Assembly: GCA_022839525.1 (NCBI GenBank)
Contig: JALHET010000156.1
Location: forward strand, 2,157 to 7,545
Source: Lentisphaerota bacterium
GTDB taxonomy: Bacteria > Verrucomicrobiota > Kiritimatiellia > RFP12 > UBA1067
Length of the DNA: 5,389 nucleotides
Direction: 5' to 3'
Each line of letters starts with the position of its first letter. Positions within the stretch are counted from its first letter, which is position 1. A program made the translations under genes and the position numbers. Under the pieces are notes generated by a model that saw only the letters and a list, made by a program, of their open reading frames with translations, was not told the origin of the DNA and ran no database searches. Below, piece by piece: positions 1-3,420 of this stretch.

Positions 1-444
1 GAACGGCTTGCGGACGAGGCCATCAATATCGTGCAGAAGGCCGAGCATTTGATGAAGGCCCCTCCCCTGAAGCCTTTTGAGATTATCCCCGAGATGTCGG
101 TGCTTGCGCGCGGCATGGTTCACGACAGCCTGCGGTCTTTCGTGAACCGCGATGTGGCCCTTGCCCGCGAGGTGCTGTTGCGCGATGACCGGCAGGACGA
201 CCTGAATGCGGCGATCGCCGAAGAACTGACTGCCTTCATGACACGGGATTCCGCCACCGTGCCGCGCGCGCTCGACCTGTTACTGATCGCGCGGTATCTT
301 GAACGCATCAGCGACCATGCCACCAACATCGCCGAAATCACGATCTTCGTCGAAGAAGGATTGGATGTCCGGCACCACGCCGACCAGAAACGGCTGGTGG
401 CGCGGCCGTTCAGGTGTTCAGCCGATTCCCTTACATCATTGTAA
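1..444 (+). CDS. phoU: PhoU, phosphate-signalling regulator (5' end missing)
   Basis: PhoU is a cytoplasmic helical-bundle protein that links the Pst phosphate transporter to the PhoR/PhoB two-component system and keeps the Pho regulon off when phosphate is plentiful. The reading frame is open from the first base, giving 147 residues before TAA. Both copies of the family's metal-binding ExxxDxxxN motif are visible: ERLADEAIN at the very edge (E1, D5, N9 of the fragment) and ERISDHATN from base 301 (E101, D105, N109). The second is followed by IAEITIFVEEGLDVRHH, the usual PhoU C-terminal ending. The family is normally about 220-240 residues, so roughly the first 80-90 are outside the window. 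An internal GTG at 31 is not the real start, since the motif continues upstream of it. A tail of about 20 residues after RHH is slightly longer than usual. No pst genes follow; if a pst operon exists it should lie upstream. Family assignment is firm. Confidence 0.95.
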   Translation, partial: ERLADEAINIVQKAEHLMKAPPLKPFEIIPEMSVLARGMVHDSLRSFVNRDVALAREVLLRDDRQDDLNAAIAEELTAFMTRDSATVPRALDLLLIARYLERISDHATNIAEITIFVEEGLDVRHHADQKRLVARPFRCSADSLTSL

Positions 445-445
445 G
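430..445. repeat. Perfect 6-bp inverted repeat over the phoU stop codon
   Basis: CTTACA (430-435), a 4-base spacer, then TGTAAG (440-445). The right arm contains the phoU TAA stop. There is no T-run after it, so it is not a good intrinsic terminator. It lies 15 bases upstream of the -35-like element at 461 and could be a small operator for that promoter, but a 6-bp repeat can also arise by chance. Confidence 0.25.
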
Positions 446-460
446 CGTACAAGAATGACG

Positions 461-489
461 TTGTGTCCGCAAAGCGGATGGCGTATAGT
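461..489 (+). promoter_or_regulatory. Predicted sigma70-type promoter downstream of phoU
   Basis: TTGTGT at 461-466 (a -35 with the TTG core) and TATAGT at 484-489 (a -10 with five of six consensus bases) are separated by 17 bases, the preferred spacing. Transcription would start near 496. Initiation here would give about 190 nt of RNA before the strong terminator at 645-690. It lies in a non-coding gap just after phoU, where a new transcription unit is plausible. The prediction is from sequence alone. Confidence 0.5.
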
Positions 490-495
490 ACTGCC

Positions 496-690
496 GTTAC
501 GGTTTTGCAAAGAGAACAGATGCGGAAATCCATTCTGACGGCGGCGGGTCTGATCAGAGTCCCCGTTTTCCCGAATGCCGCACGCGGGGATGAAGTCGTG
601 TGTGACCCCATAAGCAGGCACCCGTTTATGATGGCGTGCTGGCAAAAAGCCGCAAAGGAATGAGGGTTTCCTTTGCGGTTTTCCGTTTTT
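496..690 (+). ncRNA. Candidate small RNA or short-ORF transcript, unidentified
   Basis: The element is defined by a good promoter (461-489) and a strong intrinsic terminator (645-690) with no convincing protein gene between. Nested pairings visible by eye suggest a rod: GGTTTTGC (501-508) with GCAAAA plus CC (642-651, with a bulge), GGGTC (546-550) with GACCC (604-608), and CCCCG (561-565) with CGGGG (585-589). The size and rod shape resemble 6S RNA in a general way, but I recognise no conserved 6S, SRP, tmRNA or RNase P sequence, so no family is claimed. The alternative is a 47-residue ORF, ATG at 520 to TGA at 661-663. It begins MRKSILTAAGLI, somewhat like a signal peptide, has only a weak AGAGA upstream, and its stop falls in the terminator loop. 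A leader controlling the acyltransferase gene is a third option. The outer pairings compete with the terminator only at bases 650-651. Confidence 0.35.
645..690 (+). terminator. Strong rho-independent terminator
   Basis: A perfect 11-bp stem, CCGCAAAGGAA (650-660) pairing with TTCCTTTGCGG (668-678), encloses a 7-base loop and is followed by a T-rich tail (679-690). On the other strand the stem is followed by CTTTTT, so it could work in both directions, although no minus-strand gene is evident. A second short repeat, CCGTTTTT (683-690) with AAAAACGG (692-699), overlaps the tail. The hairpin separates the upstream transcript from the acyltransferase gene at 721. Confidence 0.85.
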
Positions 691-710
691 AAAAAACGGC
701 ATGTTAGGCT
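681..710 (+). promoter_or_regulatory. Possible extended -10 promoter for the acyltransferase operon
   Basis: TGT followed by TAGGCT (702-710) fits the TGn-TAnnnT form of an extended -10 element. TTCCGT (681-686) lies 18 bases upstream of the hexamer. The predicted start of transcription, about 717, is only a few bases before the ATG at 721, which agrees with the lack of a clear Shine-Dalgarno sequence there. TAGGCT matches the -10 consensus at only three positions and TTCCGT is a poor -35, so this is tentative. Its main support is its position right after a terminator and the similar arrangement at two other genes here. Confidence 0.3.
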
Positions 711-720
711 TTTGATCACG

Positions 721-1704
721 ATGTCCAAAAAAACGTATAAGATGTTTTACCGGAAAGTGCGTCGGCCGGCGGAATGGTTTCTCATCTGGTTAGGCCAGAA
801 AACCATTGCGCCGCTATCGCTTAAAGGAATGCTGCGCCTTTCCCGTTGGATCGCCTGTGTCTGCTACCTGTTCGACCGTCGGGGTAAAGCCATTGCCGGC
901 GCTAACCTCCGGCTGATGTTCGGCCCGCGCATGACAGCCGCGCGCGAGCGGGCGATCATCCGCCGCGCTTACATGAATATGGCCCGCGTGATGGTCAATA
1001 TTTTCTGGATGTCGCGCGACACGCTTACCCGTGTTAGAGATCAAGCGCGTTTCGCGCCGGTCGTACTCGAATCGCTTCGCGCCCATCTGCCGGTGGTAAC
1101 GGTCAGCGCCCACATCGGCAACTGGGAGATCCTCTCGCAAGCATGCGTGGCCAATGGCATCCCGATGATGTCGGTCGCAAAAATGATCGGTTCGCCGGAA
1201 ATGACCGACCGTTTAACGCGCCTGAGAACCACCATCGGCCAACAGATCGTGCCCGCAGACGGCGCGTTGCGTCCGCTCATGAACGCGCTCAAACACGGCA
1301 CCAGCATCGGCCTGCTGGTCGACCAGCACACGCATGTCTGGGAAGGCGGCACCCGTGTCAAGTTCTTCGGCCGGTCCGTCGGCTTCTCACTGGCACCTGC
1401 GGCCCTGGCGCGCAAATTCGGGCTGCCGATCATCTTCGCGTGGTCGCGCCCGCTCAAGGACGGCCGCTACCGTATTGAACCCGGGGAGTTTTTCCTGCCG
1501 GATCAGAGCGTCGACGACCACACGCGTACCCAGCAGGTGGCCGCCGCCTTTGAGCGCGTCATCCGAAAGCACCCCTCGCTCTGGTGTCTCAACTACCGCC
1601 GCTGGCGCTACATTTTTCCCGGCGACGATCCAGCAACCTATCCCTTCTACGCGCGCCCGGCACGGCTCGCGAAAACAAAGCAAAGGCAATCCGAGCCAGT
1701 CTAA
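721..1704 (+). CDS. LpxL/HtrB-family lipid A-type acyltransferase
   Basis: This 327-residue protein belongs to the lipid A biosynthesis acyltransferase family (Lip_A_acyltrans; LpxL, LpxM and relatives), inner-membrane enzymes that move a fatty acyl chain from acyl-ACP onto a lipid A precursor or related lipid. The catalytic HX4E motif is present as HIGNWE, with H131 and E136, almost where E. coli LpxL has its pair. Other family marks are the NLRLMFG segment near residue 65, an arginine-rich stretch at 164-169, LLVDQ with D201 followed by FFGR, and a C-terminal NYRRWRY in place of the usual HRRWK-like motif. A hydrophobic patch near residues 33-50 may hold it to the membrane. Length matches the family (about 300-330). 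ATG 721 was chosen over an in-frame TTG at 673 because the latter lies inside the terminator stem. No clear Shine-Dalgarno sequence precedes it. A DUF2062 gene follows after 17 bases. The family is secure; acyl chain and acceptor cannot be told. Confidence 0.9.
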   Translation: MSKKTYKMFYRKVRRPAEWFLIWLGQKTIAPLSLKGMLRLSRWIACVCYLFDRRGKAIAGANLRLMFGPRMTAARERAIIRRAYMNMARVMVNIFWMSRDTLTRVRDQARFAPVVLESLRAHLPVVTVSAHIGNWEILSQACVANGIPMMSVAKMIGSPEMTDRLTRLRTTIGQQIVPADGALRPLMNALKHGTSIGLLVDQHTHVWEGGTRVKFFGRSVGFSLAPAALARKFGLPIIFAWSRPLKDGRYRIEPGEFFLPDQSVDDHTRTQQVAAAFERVIRKHPSLWCLNYRRWRYIFPGDDPATYPFYARPARLAKTKQRQSEPV

Positions 1705-1721
1705 AGAAAGGGGGCCGGGGA

Positions 1722-2261
1722 ATGTCCATCTTTATATGGGAACGATATTGGCGGAAAAAGCAGCTGAGCATGAAGCGTGGTCTGCGGAACAGCCGTTTGC
1801 ACCGGCTCATGGGCGACCGCTTGTTCCACTCGCGCATCTGGAGTTTCGACCGGAAGTCCCTTGCCGGAGGGCTGGCTCTTGGCTTGTTTATCGCGTTCAC
1901 ACCTACGATCCCCTTTCAAATGCTGTTAGCCGTCGTTGGCGCTCTTCTGCTTGGGGTGAACGTATGCATTGCCGTTGCCGCGGTCTATGTCACGAATCCG
2001 GTAACGGCGATCCCGATCTATCTGGTCGCGATCCGGGTCGGGCGGTTTTTGTGCACGCACACCGGACTCACCGAGTTCATGACCACCATTTTTGAGTTTG
2101 AAGGACGGATGGGGAAAGTCATGCGGGAGAGCCTTTTCCTATGGACGGGGTGTCTACTCTTTTCCGTGATTTCCGCGATCCTGGGATATGCGGCTGTTCA
2201 TCTCGCGTGGAGCGCGTATCATTGGCGCAAAGGGAAAAAACGTTTTAAAGAACAAGCGTAG
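1722..2261 (+). CDS. DUF2062 family inner-membrane protein
   Basis: The protein has 179 residues. A basic N-terminal region (about 1-45, rich in K and R) is followed by the DUF2062 core: AGGLALGLFIAFTPTIPFQM at 48-67, with the glycine-rich helix and proline turn typical of the family, then a hydrophobic stretch to about 90 and the conserved TNP at 91-93. Membrane segments are likely at about 47-61, 64-90, 92-106 and 137-163, and the C-terminus is basic (RKGKKRFKEQ). The biochemical role of DUF2062 is not established; it is often seen with envelope lipid or glycan genes. ATG 1722 is preceded by AAGGGGG at 1707-1713, a workable ribosome binding site, whereas starting further upstream would overlap the acyltransferase. 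The 17-base gap to that gene points to cotranscription, so a role in transport, positioning or modification of envelope lipids is a reasonable guess but only inference. Confidence 0.88.
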   Translation: MSIFIWERYWRKKQLSMKRGLRNSRLHRLMGDRLFHSRIWSFDRKSLAGGLALGLFIAFTPTIPFQMLLAVVGALLLGVNVCIAVAAVYVTNPVTAIPIYLVAIRVGRFLCTHTGLTEFMTTIFEFEGRMGKVMRESLFLWTGCLLFSVISAILGYAAVHLAWSAYHWRKGKKRFKEQA

Positions 2262-2279
2262 CGAAAAGGAGTCAAGGCT

Positions 2280-2423
2280 ATGCCGACACCATCCGTCATG
2301 CACGGAAAAAAGTTGAGACGGGTAGGCGGAGCGGTCACCGTTCTTTCCGTATTGGGCGGTTTTGCTGCACAAGCGTCTACAGCCGTGGACGTTGGCAAGA
2401 GCGCATGCGTGGCGTACGTTTGA
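2280..2423 (+). CDS. Small hypothetical protein with signal-peptide-like N-terminus
   Basis: This 47-codon ORF starts 18 bases after the DUF2062 stop. AAGGAG lies at 2266-2271, eight bases before the ATG, the best ribosome binding site in the window, and an intrinsic terminator begins 14 bases after the TGA. The translation has a basic stretch (KKLRR, 10-14), a hydrophobic core (about 15-30, GGAVTVLSVLGGFAA) and a possible signal peptidase site AQA|S after residue 32. That would leave a mature peptide of only 15 residues (one cysteine, C43). It could instead be a single-span membrane peptide kept uncleaved. There is no lipobox. I recognise no family. The context makes it the last gene of the acyltransferase-DUF2062 operon. 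A second ATG at codon 7 lacks its own ribosome binding site. It might also be the remnant of a longer secreted protein that lost its 3' part. Reality of translation is likely but unproven. Confidence 0.55.
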   Translation: MPTPSVMHGKKLRRVGGAVTVLSVLGGFAAQASTAVDVGKSACVAYV

Positions 2424-2437
2424 TTCGTGTCCGGCTT

Positions 2438-2466
2438 GGCCGGTTCGCCGACCGGCCTTGTTTTAA
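2438..2466 (+). terminator. Rho-independent terminator ending the acyltransferase operon
   Basis: GGCCGGT (2438-2444) pairs with ACCGGCC (2451-2457) across a 6-base loop and is followed by TTGTTTT (2458-2464). The stem is only 7 bp but almost entirely GC. Its place, 14 bases after the small ORF's stop and before a separate gene with its own promoter-like sequence, supports it as the operon end. Confidence 0.7.
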
Positions 2467-2486
2467 CGGGCATACGGTTTGCCCTG

Positions 2487-2514
2487 TTCCGGCAGACGCG
2501 TTTTGTGATATAAA
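2487..2514 (+). promoter_or_regulatory. Predicted extended -10 promoter giving a leaderless ABC ATPase mRNA
   Basis: TGA directly followed by TATAAA (2506-2514) is a very good extended -10 element (TGn plus five of six consensus bases). TTCCGG at 2487-2492 sits 16 bases upstream but is a poor -35. With the usual 6-7 base distance, transcription would begin at about 2521, the A of the start codon. No Shine-Dalgarno sequence lies before the ATG; the bases between are AACCTC. This fits a leaderless transcript. Confidence 0.5.
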
Positions 2515-2520
2515 AACCTC

Positions 2521-3378
2521 ATGCCGAAGCCTGTCACACCCCTACTCGAAATCCGCAACCTTAAAACGTGGTACCCGGTCAAGAAAGGCGTCTTCGCGCG
2601 CACCGTCAGCCATGTGCATGCGGTGGACGGTGTGGATCTGACCCTGTACCGCGGGGAGACGCTCGGCATCGTCGGCGAATCCGGGTGCGGCAAATCCACG
2701 CTTGCCCGTACGATCCTGCGTTTGGAAAAACCGCGCGAAGGGACTGTCTCCCTCGAGGGGCAAAATGTTTTCGCTCTGCGCGGCGAAGCCCTGCGGGCCT
2801 ACCGCCGTGCGGTTCAGGTTGTCTTCCAAGACCCGCACGCGTCACTCAACCCGCGCCACACCGTGCTCGAACTTCTCACCGAAGCGATGCTTGTCCATGG
2901 CCTCGTTACCCGCGATACATGCCGGGAGGCGGCCATCCGCCTGCTCTCCGACGTCGGTATGCCCGGCGACATACTCGACCGTTATCCCTATGCCTTTTCA
3001 GGCGGTCAACGTCAACGCCTGTGCATCGCACGCGCCCTCGCGCTCGGCCCACAGCTTCTGATTTGCGACGAGGCCGTCAGCGCCCTCGACCTTTCCGTAC
3101 GGGCCCAAGTGCTCAACTTGCTTCAGGATTTGAAGGTCAAACACGGGCTCTCCTACCTGTTTATCACCCATGACATCAGCGTGGTGCAACACCTCGCCGA
3201 CCGCATCGCCGTCATGCGTCACGGAAAATTTGTGGAGACTGGCTCAGTCGACGATGTGCTCAACACCCCCACGCACCCTTACACCCGGCTTCTGCTTCGT
3301 GCCGTACCCCAGATCGGCATCCCCCTTCCTGAAGAAGCGGACATCTTGTCCGAAAACATTCCTGTCGCCACATCATAA
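2521..3378 (+). CDS. oppF: OppF/DppF-type peptide ABC transporter ATP-binding protein
   Basis: This 285-residue protein is the cytoplasmic ATPase that powers a di- or oligopeptide (or nickel/glycoside) importer, normally paired with a second ATPase (OppD), two permeases and a binding protein. All ABC elements are present: Walker A GESGCGKST (52-60, K58), Q-loop FQDP (Q103), signature SGGQ (160-163), Walker B LLICDE (catalytic E184), D-loop SALD (187-190) and H-loop THD (H217). The C-terminal HPYT (252-255) followed by LLLRAVP is the oligopeptide-family tail. The KKGVFAR insertion near residue 20 and the FQDPHASLNP stretch point to the F-type rather than D-type subunit. The loop after Walker B reads DEAVSALD where DEPVSALD is usual, a mild change. 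The full length agrees with a single-domain ATPase. No other transporter gene lies within the window, so it is an orphan here. Whether it serves peptides or another substrate cannot be decided. Confidence 0.93.
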   Translation: MPKPVTPLLEIRNLKTWYPVKKGVFARTVSHVHAVDGVDLTLYRGETLGIVGESGCGKSTLARTILRLEKPREGTVSLEGQNVFALRGEALRAYRRAVQVVFQDPHASLNPRHTVLELLTEAMLVHGLVTRDTCREAAIRLLSDVGMPGDILDRYPYAFSGGQRQRLCIARALALGPQLLICDEAVSALDLSVRAQVLNLLQDLKVKHGLSYLFITHDISVVQHLADRIAVMRHGKFVETGSVDDVLNTPTHPYTRLLLRAVPQIGIPLPEEADILSENIPVATS

Positions 3379-3385
3379 ACGCCTC

Positions 3386-3415
3386 TTCCGTCACCCCGAT
3401 CCTCTGATGTATACC
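3386..3415 (+). promoter_or_regulatory. Possible promoter for the glycoside hydrolase gene
   Basis: The 42-base gap after the ATPase stop contains TATACC (3410-3415; alternatively TGA plus TGTATA at 3405-3413) and TTCCGT (3386-3391) 16-18 bases upstream. Transcription would begin at or next to the ATG at 3421. No Shine-Dalgarno sequence is seen in the bases before the ATG (CCAACAG). No terminator is evident after the ATPase gene, so read-through from it is also possible. Confidence 0.3.
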
Positions 3416-3420
3416 AACAG

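Noticed and set aside
520..663. 47-residue ORF as a confident gene
   Set aside because: It has a weak ribosome binding site, several rare codons and a stop in the terminator loop. It is kept only as an alternative reading of the candidate small RNA.
673..720. Upstream TTG start extending the acyltransferase by 16 residues
   Set aside because: The start codon would be inside the terminator stem with no ribosome binding site. ATG 721 gives a normal family length and a catalytic His position close to that of E. coli LpxL.
120..728. 202-codon open frame on the minus strand
   Set aside because: It runs across phoU, the promoter, the terminator hairpin and the next start codon. The protein is serine/arginine-rich without motifs, typical of a non-coding frame.
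1334..2095. 253-codon + strand frame spanning the end of the acyltransferase and most of the DUF2062 gene
   Set aside because: It overlaps two genes supported by clear motifs in other frames and crosses their boundary. The composition is low in hydrophobic order and shows no domain.
2468..2484. Small inverted repeat GGGCA/TGCCC before the ABC ATPase promoter
   Set aside because: It is a 5-bp stem with a 7-base loop and no T-run, too weak to call a terminator or operator.
2568..3173. 201-codon + strand frame inside the ABC ATPase gene
   Set aside because: The correct frame carries all ABC motifs. This one is arginine- and proline-rich with no motif.
3379..3420. Terminator after the ABC ATPase gene
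   Set aside because: No GC-rich inverted repeat followed by T residues is seen in these 42 bases.
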